Positions 1-8,296 are shown, numbered from the stretch's first letter. The stretch is 64,000 bases of DNA from JALYOC01 sp036675345 (GCA_036675345.1 JAKFFE010000017.1:558001-622000), one strand, 5' to 3'. Notes: generated from the sequence alone by a model not told the origin. Made by a program: numbers and translations.

Positions 1-251
1 GCGGTGGTCTTCCCCTCCCGGGAGGCCTTGAGCAGATCCTCGGCGGCGTGCGCGATCTGTCCCACCGCGGGCAGGCCCAGCATGCGGGCCTCGCCCTTCA
101 TGGTGTGCAGCTCGCGCGCGACCTCCTCCGCGGCCTGGGCCGCGGTGGGTTTCTCCAGATCGATGGCCCCCAGCTGAATCTTGGTCAGCCGGTCGGCAGT
201 CACCTCCTGGAACTTCTTGAGGAGGGACTTCTTGAGTGCTTCGTGGTCCAT
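1..251 (-). CDS. frzE: FrzE-like CheA/CheY hybrid kinase, N-terminal fragment
   Basis: This is the first 83 codons of a CheA-type histidine kinase; the gene runs off the left edge. The ATG is at 251, 18 bp after the frzCD stop. The fragment is an Hpt domain with the motif ELHTMKGEARMLG, whose histidine is residue 49, the usual phosphotransfer histidine of FrzE. The N-terminus (MDHEALKKSLLKKFQEVTAD) closely resembles M. xanthus FrzE as I recall it. FrzE autophosphorylates in response to FrzCD and passes phosphate to FrzZ. The dimerisation, catalytic, CheW-like and receiver domains are outside the window. Gene order frzA-frzB-frzCD-frzE matches the classical frz operon. Confidence 0.93.
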   Translation of the reverse strand, partial: MDHEALKKSLLKKFQEVTADRLTKIQLGAIDLEKPTAAQAAEEVARELHTMKGEARMLGLPAVGQIAHAAEDLLKASREGKTT

Positions 252-269
252 GGAGGGTCGGGCTGGGAG

Positions 270-1535
270 CTAGTCGGCCTTGAAGCGGCGGATCAGCTCG
301 GCCAGGCGACCGGCCAGCTGGGTGAGCTCGGCGGCGGCTCCGGTGGACTGCTTGGAGGCCTGGGTGGTCTGGCGGGTCACGTCCTCGATCTCCGCCATCG
401 ACGCCACCACCTGCTCGGTGGCGGTGCGCTGCTGCTGGGTGGCCAGGTTGATCACCCGGGCCGCGTCCGAGGTCTCCTGCACCCCGGCCAAAATCCCCTC
501 CACCGCCTGGGCGGCCACGCTGCCCAGCTTCTCGCCGGACTCGGTGGCCACCTTGGAGGCGTCCGCGGCGGCGCCCGCCGCGGCGGTGGCCTCCCGGATC
601 TCGGTGATCAGGTTCTTGATCTCCTTGGTGGACTCCAGGACGTTCTCCGCCAGGCGCCGCATCTCCGCAGCCACGATCGAGAAGCCCTTGCCCGCCTCAC
701 CGGCGCGCGAACCCTCCAGCGCGGCGTTGAGGGCCAGCAGGTCCGAGCGGTCGGCGATCTCGTCAATCACCTCCACCACGGTGCCGATCCGCTCCACCCG
801 CTTGGAGAGCTTGGTGATCGAGTCCGCCACCGCCACGCCGTCGGCGCGGATCTGCTGCATGGCCTGGATGAACTCCCCGATCGCCCCGCGACCGGCCCGG
901 GCCGCGCCCAGGGTCTCCTCGGCCACCCGGGCCACCGCGCCGGCGTTCTCCGCGATCTGGGCGGAGGCGTGCTTGAGCTCCTCCATGGTGGCGGTGGTCT
1001 CGTGGATCGCCGCCGCCTGCTCGGTGGAGGAGGTCTCGTGCTGGGTGGAGGCGGCCAGCACCTGGTTGGCGGAGGAGGACAGCCTCAGCGCCGCCTCGTT
1101 GATCTCGCGCACGAAGGTGCGCAGGGTCTCGATCACCTTGCCGAAGCCCTCCAGCAGGGGCGCCAGCTGCGCGTCCTCGGTGGCGGTGTCCCAGTGGGAG
1201 AGATCGCCGTCCCGGACCAGGGACACCAGCGAGGCCACCGACTGATCGATCTCGTGGGCGGAGTGCGCCTTGCGCCGCTCCCCCTCCTTGATCTGGGCCA
1301 CCAGGGCAGTCAGCGCGCCGTTCACCGCCTTGGCCAGGGCCGCGGCCTCTCCGGAGAAGCCGGCCTCGGGGATGCGGGCGGTCAGATCGCCCTCGGCCAC
1401 CTTCTGCAGCGCGACGATGATCGCCTTGAGCCCTCCCTGGACCTCGGCCTTCCCGGCCGCGGCCTTGGCAGCGGGGGACTCCTTGGCGACGGGGGTCTTC
1501 TTCTTCGGCTTCGACTCAGGAGTGGTCAGGGACAT
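270..1535 (-). CDS. frzCD: FrzCD cytoplasmic methyl-accepting chemotaxis protein
   Basis: A 421-residue receptor without membrane segments, as expected for FrzCD, which lies in the cytoplasm or on the nucleoid. The N-terminus (MSLTTPESKPKKKTPVAKES) is Lys/Ala/Pro-rich; in M. xanthus this region associates with the nucleoid. Residues about 35-150 form a helical sensory region. The rest is an MCP coiled-coil hairpin whose tip reads EIADRSDLLALNAALEGSRA, with Gln/Glu-rich flanking helices suited to methylation. The ATG lies 20 bp inside the end of frzB, so translation is probably coupled. It senses inputs that set the cell-reversal frequency and controls FrzE. Confidence 0.96.
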   Translation of the reverse strand: MSLTTPESKPKKKTPVAKESPAAKAAAGKAEVQGGLKAIIVALQKVAEGDLTARIPEAGFSGEAAALAKAVNGALTALVAQIKEGERRKAHSAHEIDQSVASLVSLVRDGDLSHWDTATEDAQLAPLLEGFGKVIETLRTFVREINEAALRLSSSANQVLAASTQHETSSTEQAAAIHETTATMEELKHASAQIAENAGAVARVAEETLGAARAGRGAIGEFIQAMQQIRADGVAVADSITKLSKRVERIGTVVEVIDEIADRSDLLALNAALEGSRAGEAGKGFSIVAAEMRRLAENVLESTKEIKNLITEIREATAAAGAAADASKVATESGEKLGSVAAQAVEGILAGVQETSDAARVINLATQQQRTATEQVVASMAEIEDVTRQTTQASKQSTGAAAELTQLAGRLAELIRRFKAD

Positions 1536-1911
1536 GGTGCTCTTTGGCAGCGGAGGCGGCGCGAGCCGTCTCCGGAAGATCGATCAACAGGATGGGACGG
1601 TCGGAGCCCAGCCACATCCCGACCGCGAAGGAGAGGCCCCGGGTCACCGGGGGGAGACGCCGCAGCTCATCAAAGGAGACGTTGACCACCCCGCGGACGC
1701 CATCCACCGCCAGCTCGCCCTCCCCCTCCGGGGTGACGAACACCAGCGCCCGGGCGTTCCGGTGGGGGATGCCCAGTTCGGGGCGGACGATGGCGTGGGG
1801 ACCGGGCCGGTCGATCCGGCGGACCTGGGAGGCGTCCACCCCGTAGACCGCATCCGCGATCTCGAACAGCAGCAGCTCCACGTTGGGGGTGGGCTCGGGG
1901 ACGGTGCTCAC
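1516..1911 (-). CDS. frzB: FrzB, CheW-like coupling protein
   Basis: A 131-residue CheW-like protein between frzA and frzCD. The start is a GTG at 1911 that shares the GTGA overlap with the frzA stop, a typical translational coupling. The protein begins MSTVPEPTPNVELLLFEIAD and shows the CheW beta-strand pattern (YGVDASQVRRIDRPG near residue 25, VDGVRGVVNVSF near 80, ILLIDLPE near 115). In M. xanthus, FrzB is a divergent CheW needed for signals reaching FrzCD. Its last 20 bp overlap frzCD. The same frame stays open upstream through frzA, but that extension has no CheW similarity, so I used the overlapping GTG. Confidence 0.9.
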   Translation of the reverse strand: MSTVPEPTPNVELLLFEIADAVYGVDASQVRRIDRPGPHAIVRPELGIPHRNARALVFVTPEGEGELAVDGVRGVVNVSFDELRRLPPVTRGLSFAVGMWLGSDRPILLIDLPETARAASAAKEHHVPDHS

Positions 1912-2423
1912 CGGGACACCGCCCGCTGCCGTGCGGTCTGGAGCACCTTGGAGAAGTTGAGCAGGGAGAGGATCTGCCCACCGGCGGCGGGCTGGACCAC
2001 GCCCAACAGATGATCGGTGGAGAAGTCGCCACCCACCGGGGGAGGCATGATGTCGCTCAGTGGCACCCGGGTCAGCCCGGCCACCGTGTCCGCCAGCACC
2101 GCGGCCACGTAGGAACCGGAGATCCCCACGAACAGCCGGGTGCGGGACCCGATGCGGGCCTCGCCCTTCCCCAGGAAGCGCAGCAGGTCCAGGACCGGGA
2201 GGACCTCGCCCCGGTGGCCGGTGACGCCCAGCAGGAAGGAGGGCGAGCGGGGAAGCGGGGTCAGCGGCCCGGCGCGCAGGACCTCGCGCACGTTCTCGGA
2301 GGGGATCCCGATCCGCAGCCCGCCCAGCTCGAAGGAGAAGAACTCCTGCTCGGCACGGGGCTTGGCGGCCGGGGCACGTTCCGGGGCGGCGCTGAGCGCT
2401 CTTTGAAGGGGAGTTGGATTCAA
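1908..2423 (-). CDS. frzA: FrzA, CheW coupling protein
   Basis: A 171-residue CheW domain protein. After about 25 Ala/Pro-rich residues it reads FFSFELGGLRIGIPSENV, then FLLGVTGHRGEVLPVLDLLRF and ending in ILSLLNFSKVL, the normal CheW layout. It should couple FrzCD to FrzE. The only usable start in this frame is the TTG at 2423; a TGA lies in frame just upstream and no ATG or GTG occurs before the CheW domain. No Shine-Dalgarno is visible. A good promoter candidate ends only a few bases upstream, so the message may be nearly leaderless. It is the first gene of the frz operon. Confidence 0.93.
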   Translation of the reverse strand: MNPTPLQRALSAAPERAPAAKPRAEQEFFSFELGGLRIGIPSENVREVLRAGPLTPLPRSPSFLLGVTGHRGEVLPVLDLLRFLGKGEARIGSRTRLFVGISGSYVAAVLADTVAGLTRVPLSDIMPPPVGGDFSTDHLLGVVQPAAGGQILSLLNFSKVLQTARQRAVSR

Positions 2424-2431
2424 GGGTGTGA

Positions 2432-2460
2432 AGTATCGGAACCAGCGTAGACTGGGTCAA
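2432..2460 (-). promoter_or_regulatory. Candidate sigma70 promoter of the frz operon
   Basis: Read on the minus strand, TTGACC (2460-2455) is followed after 17 bp by GATACT (2437-2432). These match the sigma70 consensus at 5 of 6 and 4 of 6 positions. Transcription would begin near 2425, at or beside the TTG start of frzA (2423). The -35 hexamer overlaps the left arm of an inverted repeat. Prediction by eye only. Confidence 0.45.
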
Positions 2461-2504
2461 GACAACGCGTGCCGCGAAGCGGACCTAGAATCGGCGACCC
2501 AGTC
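2450..2504. repeat. Inverted repeat in the frzA-frzZ divergent region
   Basis: GACTGGGTC (2450-2458) and its exact reverse complement GACCCAGTC (2496-2504) are separated by 37 bp. They lie in the 102-bp region between the divergently transcribed frzA and frzZ. The left arm overlaps the -35 of the proposed frzA promoter. The right arm sits just after a TAGAAT box (2486-2491) that could be the -10 of frzZ. The placement suggests a shared operator, but no known regulator motif is recognised. Confidence 0.5.
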
Positions 2505-2525
2505 GCGTTATTTCACCAATCACCC

Positions 2526-3332
2526 ATGAGCGCCCGAGTCCTGGTCATCGACGATAGCCCCATGCTCGTGGAGCTGACCGTCAAATCTCTCCTCTCCGCC
2601 GGACTGGAAGCCCAAGGTGCAACCGACCTGGCCAGCCTGGACGAGCGGCTTACCTCCGGTCCGTTCGACGTGATCCTCGTCGACGTCAACATGCCGGAGA
2701 TGTTCGGCGACGACGTCGTGGAGTTCCTCAAGGGGCAAAAGGGGGTGAAGGCCAAGACGGTCCTCTACTCCGACCTCCCCGAGGGCGAGCTTCGGGTCAA
2801 GGCCAAGACCTCCGGGGCGGACGCCTACATCACCAAGTCCGCCGGCATCGAAGGGATGCTGGACCTGGTGGCCAACCTGCTGGGCGTCACGCTCAGGGGG
2901 CAGGCAGGCACCCCGCCCACCGGGGTTCCGGCCGCGGCGCCCAAGCCGGCCGTCCCCCGCCGCAAGCGGATCCTGATCGTGGACGACAGCGAGACCACCA
3001 TCGCCCTGCTGGAGGCGGAGCTGAGCGCCAAGGGGTTCGAGGTCCACACCGCGGACACCGCCGACAAGGCGACCAAGATCATCCTCAAGAAGAACACCCG
3101 GCCGGACCTGGTCCTGCTGGATGTGCGGATGCCCAACGTGAACGGCGAGCAGTTCTGCCGCTTCATCAAGAGCAACAGCCTCTTTGCCGGGATCAAGGTC
3201 CTGCTCTGCTCCGGGGAGAACATCGAGGAGCTGCAGCGGATCTGCCGCGAGGCAGGCGCCGATGGCTTCGTTCCCAAGGACGCGATCCTCTCCAAGGTGC
3301 TCAGCCGGGAGCTGGGGCCTTCGGGCGGGTAG
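2526..3332 (+). CDS. frzZ: FrzZ, double-receiver response regulator
   Basis: A 268-residue protein of two CheY-like receiver domains joined by a Pro/Ala-rich linker (about residues 125-146). Receiver 1 starts ARVLVIDDSPMLVEL, with phospho-acceptor Asp53 in FDVILVDVNMPE. Receiver 2 starts RILIVDDSETT, with Asp199 in DLVLLDVRMP. This architecture, divergent from frzA, identifies FrzZ, the output of the Frz pathway that accepts phosphate from FrzE and promotes cell reversal. The ATG at 2526 opens directly into receiver 1; the frame is open farther upstream but that extension has no domain match. No clear Shine-Dalgarno is visible. Confidence 0.95.
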   Translation: MSARVLVIDDSPMLVELTVKSLLSAGLEAQGATDLASLDERLTSGPFDVILVDVNMPEMFGDDVVEFLKGQKGVKAKTVLYSDLPEGELRVKAKTSGADAYITKSAGIEGMLDLVANLLGVTLRGQAGTPPTGVPAAAPKPAVPRRKRILIVDDSETTIALLEAELSAKGFEVHTADTADKATKIILKKNTRPDLVLLDVRMPNVNGEQFCRFIKSNSLFAGIKVLLCSGENIEELQRICREAGADGFVPKDAILSKVLSRELGPSGG

Positions 3333-3451
3333 CTGCGGACGGTGACTCGCCCCTGGGACTGAGCGGGCGGGTTGTTACCTCGGGGCCGGATAAGCCGGGC
3401 GGGTTGCCGCCTCGGGCTCGGATTGAAGAGTTGGGATCTGGGACTTGAGCC

Positions 3452-4273
3452 ATGGGTGAGCTGACCGGCTTCCTGCACGGGAACATCGCCCCGGGGCCGC
3501 CCCCGGAGGACGCGCTGTGGTTCCTGTTCGCCGGCAACGACCTGCTGGTGAGCGACGGACCGCAGGGACTGGCGCTGGCCCGTCCGGATCCGCTTCCCCC
3601 CTCGCCCCAGTTCCTGGGGACCCTGGACGGGGTCCCGTGCTTTGCCGCCCGGCTCTCCCTGGAAGAGGCGCCTGCAGACTCCCGCCCGGAGGGGCTGCGC
3701 CGGACCTGGGGCCAGCTCCCGGAAGCGCAGTGGTGGATCGCCGGGCGGGCGATCCAGGTGCTGGAGTGGGATCGCACCCACCGGTTCTGCGGCGCCTGCG
3801 GGAGGCCCACCGTGTCTTTGGGCCACGAGCGTGCCCGACGCTGCGAGGCCTGCGGGCTGAACTTCTACCCGCGGGTGGCACCGGCGATCATCGTCCTCAT
3901 CCACCGGGGAGAGGAGGCGCTGCTGGCCAAGTCCCGCCTCTCTCCCCACGGCTTCTACAGCACCCTGGCCGGCTTCGTGGAGCCGGGCGAGTCGCTGGAG
4001 CACGCGCTGGACCGCGAGGTGCTGGAGGAGGTCGGGGTGCGGGTGAAGAACGTCCGCTACTTCGGCAGCCAGCCCTGGCCGTTCCCGCACTCGCTGATGG
4101 TCGGCTACCACGCGGAGTGGGAGTCGGGGGAGATCCGCCTGGACGAGCAGGAGCTGGCCGACGCGCAGTGGTTCCGCCACGACGCGCTGCCCACGATTCC
4201 ACCCAACGCCAGCATCGCCCGGAAGCTGATCGAAGCGTGGCGGGAGCGGTTTCGGGGGCCAGGCGCCGGCTAA
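3452..4273 (+). CDS. nudC: NudC-like NAD(+)/NADH pyrophosphatase (Nudix)
   Basis: A 273-residue Nudix hydrolase of the NudC type, which cleaves NAD(H) or NAD-capped RNA to NMN(H) plus AMP. An N-terminal region (1-105) is followed by a four-cysteine zinc ribbon (CGACG near 112 and CEACG near 130). The Nudix domain contains GFVEPGESLEHALDREVLEE with the REVLEE core. The NudC-specific SQPWPFPHSLM motif lies near residue 208. The ATG follows the frzZ stop by 118 bp and is preceded by weak purines. The next gene is convergent, so this is probably a single-gene unit. Cytoplasmic. Confidence 0.92.
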   Translation: MGELTGFLHGNIAPGPPPEDALWFLFAGNDLLVSDGPQGLALARPDPLPPSPQFLGTLDGVPCFAARLSLEEAPADSRPEGLRRTWGQLPEAQWWIAGRAIQVLEWDRTHRFCGACGRPTVSLGHERARRCEACGLNFYPRVAPAIIVLIHRGEEALLAKSRLSPHGFYSTLAGFVEPGESLEHALDREVLEEVGVRVKNVRYFGSQPWPFPHSLMVGYHAEWESGEIRLDEQELADAQWFRHDALPTIPPNASIARKLIEAWRERFRGPGAG

Positions 4274-4365
4274 CGGTAGTCTCGCAACGTTGGCCTCCAT
4301 CTCCGTGCCTCCGTCTGCTGCTACCGGACTGATATCGAAGCGGTGAGGTTCCAGGGCGCCCTGAG

Positions 4366-4446
4366 GAGAACTTGTCTTTCAAGACATGTTCCCCCCCTGT
4401 TTTCGGCCAAAATCGCCGTGGAACTTGTCTCCAGGAACAAGTTGCC
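4366..4446. repeat. Paired imperfect palindromes (intergenic repeat)
   Basis: Two hairpin-forming units share the decamer GAACTTGTCT. In unit 1 (4368-4391) the arms GAACTTGTCTT and AAGACATGTTC pair with one mismatch around a 2-nt loop. In unit 2 (4422-4443) AACTTGT pairs perfectly with ACAAGTT around an 8-nt loop. They lie between the convergent nudC and the radical SAM gene. The rest of the 234-bp intergenic region shows nothing I can name. It resembles REP or MITE-type repeats; a transcription-termination role for both flanking genes is possible. Confidence 0.55.
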
Positions 4447-4507
4447 CCCAGACGCCCCCGGGACCAGGCGCTCCCCGCTCAGCTGAACGCGCGCGCCGGA
4501 TCCCTGC

Positions 4508-5809
4508 TCAGCTGGCCGCGCGCGCCGGCTCCCGCTCACCCTTGGCGCGGGCGAAGTTGCCGATCACCAGCCAGGGCGCGGCGCGCTTGAGCTCGGCCAG
4601 CATCTTGCGGATGCCGATTGCCTCGCCGCCGGCGCCGGTGTCCCGGGCCAGCTCCAGGTACTGCAGCGGGTCGATGCACAGCGAGCGGGTCTGGATCTGG
4701 TCCACGTGGTACCGGGTCACCAGACCGATCAGCGCCTCCACCTCTCCCTCACGGTCAGTCACCCCGGGGAAGGTCAGCAGATTGAGGGCCAGGTATGCGC
4801 CCCGCTCGCGGGAGAGACGCACCGAGGCCTCCACGTCCTCCCAGCCGTACTTCACCGGCTTGTAGTACGCCTCGTACAGCCCCTTGCTGGCGGAGTTCAG
4901 CGAGACCCGGATCGCGTCCAGCCCGGCGTGGAACAGCGCGCCCAGCCCCTGGGTGAGGCTGGCGTTGGTGTTGATGTTTATCGACCCCTTGTCGGTGTGC
5001 TGGCGCATGAAGCGGATCGCCTCTGCGATCTGCTTCCACCGGGTCAGCGGCTCACCCTCACACCCCTGACCGAAGCTGACCATCAGCCGGCCCTCGCCAT
5101 GGAGCAGGTGGTGCAGCCCGATCGCGCCCATCTCCTCACCGGAGGGGCCGTCGTCCATCCGCTCGTGTGAGGCGGGCGGGCCATCCTTGGGCTGATCCGA
5201 GATGCAGCCCACGCAGCGCGCGTTGCACATTACCGAGGCAGGGATCGCCGCCTCGTCACGCTCGTAGAAGACGTTCTGGCTGGTGAAGCAGCGGTACAGC
5301 AAGGCGCAGGTCTTCAGCTGCTTGAGCACCCGGTTGTCGGGGAAGGCGGCCAGGTGCCCGTCGACCTTCTTCTTCAGCTCCGGGGTGGAGTAGCTCTTCG
5401 GCTCCCAGTGCGAGCGCTTGTCGGTGTGCAGCGCCCAGGCCACCGGGCCACCCTCTCCCCAGGCCGCGGCGGTGTACGCCCACTGCGGGAGGATCGGCCC
5501 GTCCGCCTTCACCTCTCCCGGCAGATAGGTCCGGGTGTAGCCCGGCGGAAGCAGCGCCCCCACCGCGTGGGGCACGAAGGTCTTGCCGCCGACCTTCATC
5601 TCGCGGACCAGCTCCAGCTCGCCGGTCTCCGGATGAACGCCCACCGGCAGCCGCCCGGGCAGGTGGGCCAGACGCCCGGCCTCCGGCAGCGCGATCGGGC
5701 GGTCCTGGGGCAGCAGCACCTCCTCGCCACTGCGGACGGTGGCCAGCAGGTACGGGTGCTCGAGCACCTTTCCCTTGGGATCAGCGAAGAGGAGTTTGTA
5801 GGCGGGCAT
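4508..5809 (-). CDS. Radical SAM protein of unknown substrate
   Basis: A 433-residue protein with the radical SAM cluster motif CNARCVGC (C-x3-C-x2-C) near residue 218, preceded by SVM. Downstream motifs fit a SAM barrel: MVSFGQGCEGEPL (glycine-rich strand), NINTNASL and IRVSLNSASKGLYEAYY. The 210-residue N-terminal part has no cysteine motif and looks like a separate beta-rich domain. The C-terminus (LVIGNFAR) lacks an obvious auxiliary FeS site, so a single 4Fe-4S cluster is likely. No neighbouring gene suggests a substrate. The ATG at 5809 is the first of the frame. The reaction is not predicted. Confidence 0.85.
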   Translation of the reverse strand: MPAYKLLFADPKGKVLEHPYLLATVRSGEEVLLPQDRPIALPEAGRLAHLPGRLPVGVHPETGELELVREMKVGGKTFVPHAVGALLPPGYTRTYLPGEVKADGPILPQWAYTAAAWGEGGPVAWALHTDKRSHWEPKSYSTPELKKKVDGHLAAFPDNRVLKQLKTCALLYRCFTSQNVFYERDEAAIPASVMCNARCVGCISDQPKDGPPASHERMDDGPSGEEMGAIGLHHLLHGEGRLMVSFGQGCEGEPLTRWKQIAEAIRFMRQHTDKGSININTNASLTQGLGALFHAGLDAIRVSLNSASKGLYEAYYKPVKYGWEDVEASVRLSRERGAYLALNLLTFPGVTDREGEVEALIGLVTRYHVDQIQTRSLCIDPLQYLELARDTGAGGEAIGIRKMLAELKRAAPWLVIGNFARAKGEREPARAAS

Positions 5810-5979
5810 GGGCGTGGAGGGGTTTACACCGCGAACAGCCCAGCGTCAGCCTCACGTCCCCGAGCCCTTCCCTGCCCCCGAACCGCTTGACGGGAAGCAA
5901 GCCTGTCGGGCGAAGGTGCGAAGCCCAGTTCGGACCGTAGGGCCTGGAACCATCCCCCGTCCCGGTTCGTCTGCAGAAG

Positions 5980-6936
5980 GTGAACCGACCCCTCCTCCTC
6001 CTGACGGTTTGCCTGGCGGCGAGCGCCAGCGCCCTGCCCCCGCTGACCCTGCATTCCTCGGTGGACGGCGGCCCGGCCACTCCCGGCTGGAAGTACCTCC
6101 GCCTCGGGCAACAAGTGGCGCTGATCGCCAGGCTCGCCCCCACGGCCAAGGCCGCCTCGGTGCGCTGGTTCCGGATCGACCCCCTGGACCACTCGCTGGA
6201 CAACACCCGTCCCCAATTCCACTTCCAGCCACTGACCTACCGCCGAACCGAGCTGCACGAGTGCCGGGATTCACTCACCTGCGCCGGCACCGTGGCGCTG
6301 GCCTCCCTCTCCGCTTCCCCGGTGCCCGGCACCGGTACCGCGGCCTTCACGGTGCAGGTCACCCTCCCGGACGGAACCCTGCTGCGTACCCCGGACGAGA
6401 GCTCACCGGTGCTCGGCGGCCTGGGCCCCACCGTGCACCGGCTCACCGTCCGCCGCGACGACAGCTACCTGGGACACCTGACCGAGCTGTTCGGCACCCC
6501 GTACATCTTCGGGAGCAGCGGCCAGGGAAAGAGCCACCAGACCGATCTGCTGATCGGCTCGGACTGCGCGGACCTGGCCGTCTACGGGCTGCGGCGGCTG
6601 GGGCTCAAGACCCCCTACGTCTCCACCTGGACCATCGACCGGCATGCCCGCGAAGTGGCGGTGGCCCAGACCTCGGTGGAAGGCGCCGCGCGCAACAAGG
6701 CCAACCGGCCGCTGAGCATCGGGCCCCAGGGAATCGCGCCGGGAGATCTCCTCCTCTTCCCCCGCACCCGCCACGTGGGCGTCCTCTATGAGGACCGCCC
6801 GCCCCTGGGCGTGCTGGACGATGGCGACCTGCTGCTGCACACCTGTTGGGCCCGGCCCACCGTGGAGCCGCTCTCCGCCACCGGCTGCGCCTCCTATCCG
6901 ATCCGGATCCTCCGCCCTGCGCTGCCCGGCGCCTGA
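5980..6936 (+). CDS. Secreted NlpC/P60-type cysteine peptidase-like protein
   Basis: A 318-residue protein starting at a GTG (5980) with a signal peptide (MNRPLLLLTVCLAASASA). Residues about 20-150 form a beta-rich domain of unknown type. Residues about 165-310 resemble NlpC/P60: LTELFGTPYIFG, then the nucleophile in GSDCADLAVYGLRRLG (Cys about 197), and the histidine in RTRHVGVLYED. NlpC/P60 enzymes cleave peptidoglycan stem peptides, so an envelope location and cell-wall role are inferred. It stands alone. The 170-bp upstream region shows no clear promoter. A further His or polar residue completes the triad in the family; I cannot assign it with certainty. Confidence 0.72.
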   Translation: MNRPLLLLTVCLAASASALPPLTLHSSVDGGPATPGWKYLRLGQQVALIARLAPTAKAASVRWFRIDPLDHSLDNTRPQFHFQPLTYRRTELHECRDSLTCAGTVALASLSASPVPGTGTAAFTVQVTLPDGTLLRTPDESSPVLGGLGPTVHRLTVRRDDSYLGHLTELFGTPYIFGSSGQGKSHQTDLLIGSDCADLAVYGLRRLGLKTPYVSTWTIDRHAREVAVAQTSVEGAARNKANRPLSIGPQGIAPGDLLLFPRTRHVGVLYEDRPPLGVLDDGDLLLHTCWARPTVEPLSATGCASYPIRILRPALPGA

Positions 6937-7045
6937 GAGCTCCCGGCCCAGCAGCCTCATCCCCGATCCCTTCGCCTCCGTACGACCAAGCTGGTCGCAG
7001 CAATCAGCGCCACTTTCGGTGACGCAATGCAGCGTCCATCACGAA

Positions 7046-7074
7046 TTGATTCCCCCCCACCCGATCGGTAGGGT
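7046..7074 (+). promoter_or_regulatory. Candidate promoter of ald
   Basis: TTGATT (7046-7051) and TAGGGT (7069-7074) are separated by 17 bp, about 40 bp before the ald start. TAGGGT-type boxes recur upstream of other genes in this window. The -10 matches consensus at only 3 of 6 positions, so confidence is moderate. Confidence 0.4.
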
Positions 7075-7112
7075 GCGCGCCCCTCGTACCCCCCGCCCCG
7101 GAGGCGTTTCTC

Positions 7113-8234
7113 GTGATCGTCGGCGTCCCCAAGGAAATCAAGACCCGTGAGTACCGCGTCGGCATGGTCCCCGCCGGCGTCGCAGCCCTGGTCAAGTCTG
7201 GCCACAAGGTCCTCGTCGAGAAGAACGCCGGCATCGGCTCCGGCATCCCGGACTCCGACTTCCAGCGCGTGGGGGCCACCCTGGTGGAGACCGCCGCGGA
7301 CGTCTGGAAGAACGCGGAGATGATCGTCAAGGTGAAGGAGCCGCTGGAGCCGGAGTACGAGCTCATGCAGCCCAACCAGATCATCTACACCTACTTCCAC
7401 CTGGCCGCCGTCCCCGAGCTGGCCAAGGTGTTGATCAAGAAGAAGATCGCCGCGGTCGCCTATGAGACCATCCAGCTGGACGACAACTCGCTGCCGCTGC
7501 TGCGGCCGATGTCCGAGGTCGCCGGCAAGATGTCGATCCAGGTCGCCGCGGGCTGCCTGGAGAAGGAGCGCGGCGGCAAGGGAATCCTGATGGGCGGCGT
7601 CCCCGGCACCCGGCGCGCCAAGGTCACCGTGATCGGCGGCGGCGTGGTCGGCACCTGCGCCGCCAAGGTCGCGGTGGGCATGGGCGCCGAGGTCACCATC
7701 CTGGACGTGAACATCAACCAGCTGGCCTACCTGGACGACGTGTTCCTGGGCCGGGTCTCCCTGCTCGCCTCCGAGTCGGAGAACATCGCCCGCACCGTCC
7801 GCGAGTCGGACGTGGTGATCGGCGCGGTGCTGATCCCCGGTGGCAAGGCGCCCAAGCTGGTCTCCGAGGAGCTGATCGGCCAGATGTCGCCGGGCTCGGT
7901 GGTGGTGGACGTGGCGGTGGATCAGGGTGGCTGCATCGAGACCTGCCGCCCCACCACCCACGACAACCCCACCTACCTGGTCAAGGGCGTGGTCCACTAC
8001 TGCGTGGCCAACATGCCCGGCGCGGTCCCCCACACCTCCACCTACGCGCTGACCAACGTCACCCGTCCCTACGGCCGCCGGATCGCCGACCTGGGCCTGG
8101 CGGAGGCGGTGCGCCAGGACAAGGCGCTGGCCAAGGGGCTGAACACCGTCAACGGCCACGTCACCTACGAGGCGGTGGCCCGCGATCTGGGCTACCCCTA
8201 CGTGACCATCCAGGACGCGATGGGCGGCAAGTAG
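7113..8234 (+). CDS. ald: Alanine dehydrogenase
   Basis: A 373-residue L-alanine dehydrogenase, which interconverts L-alanine and pyruvate plus ammonium with NAD. It begins MIVGVPKEIKTREYRVGMVP, a family hallmark that includes the substrate-binding Arg and Met region. The NAD-binding Rossmann motif VIGGGVVGTCAAKVA is near residue 172, with YFHLA and the HYCVANMPGAVPHTST signature near residue 300. Length is typical of the family. The GTG start at 7113 has a strong GGAGG at 7100-7104. A rho-independent terminator follows, so this is a single-gene unit. In myxobacteria, which grow on amino acids, it would feed alanine into pyruvate. Confidence 0.97.
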   Translation: MIVGVPKEIKTREYRVGMVPAGVAALVKSGHKVLVEKNAGIGSGIPDSDFQRVGATLVETAADVWKNAEMIVKVKEPLEPEYELMQPNQIIYTYFHLAAVPELAKVLIKKKIAAVAYETIQLDDNSLPLLRPMSEVAGKMSIQVAAGCLEKERGGKGILMGGVPGTRRAKVTVIGGGVVGTCAAKVAVGMGAEVTILDVNINQLAYLDDVFLGRVSLLASESENIARTVRESDVVIGAVLIPGGKAPKLVSEELIGQMSPGSVVVDVAVDQGGCIETCRPTTHDNPTYLVKGVVHYCVANMPGAVPHTSTYALTNVTRPYGRRIADLGLAEAVRQDKALAKGLNTVNGHVTYEAVARDLGYPYVTIQDAMGGK

Positions 8235-8261
8235 TCCTTCGCCCCCGTCGTGCTGTGAATC

Positions 8262-8296
8262 AGGCGTCGCCCGGGCAACCGGCGCGGCGCCTTTTT
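8262..8296 (+). terminator. Rho-independent terminator after ald
   Basis: AGGCG and CGCCT form the outer stem, with CGCC/GGCG inside it and small asymmetries, followed directly by TTTTT (8292-8296). It lies 28 bp after the ald stop. Confidence 0.6.
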
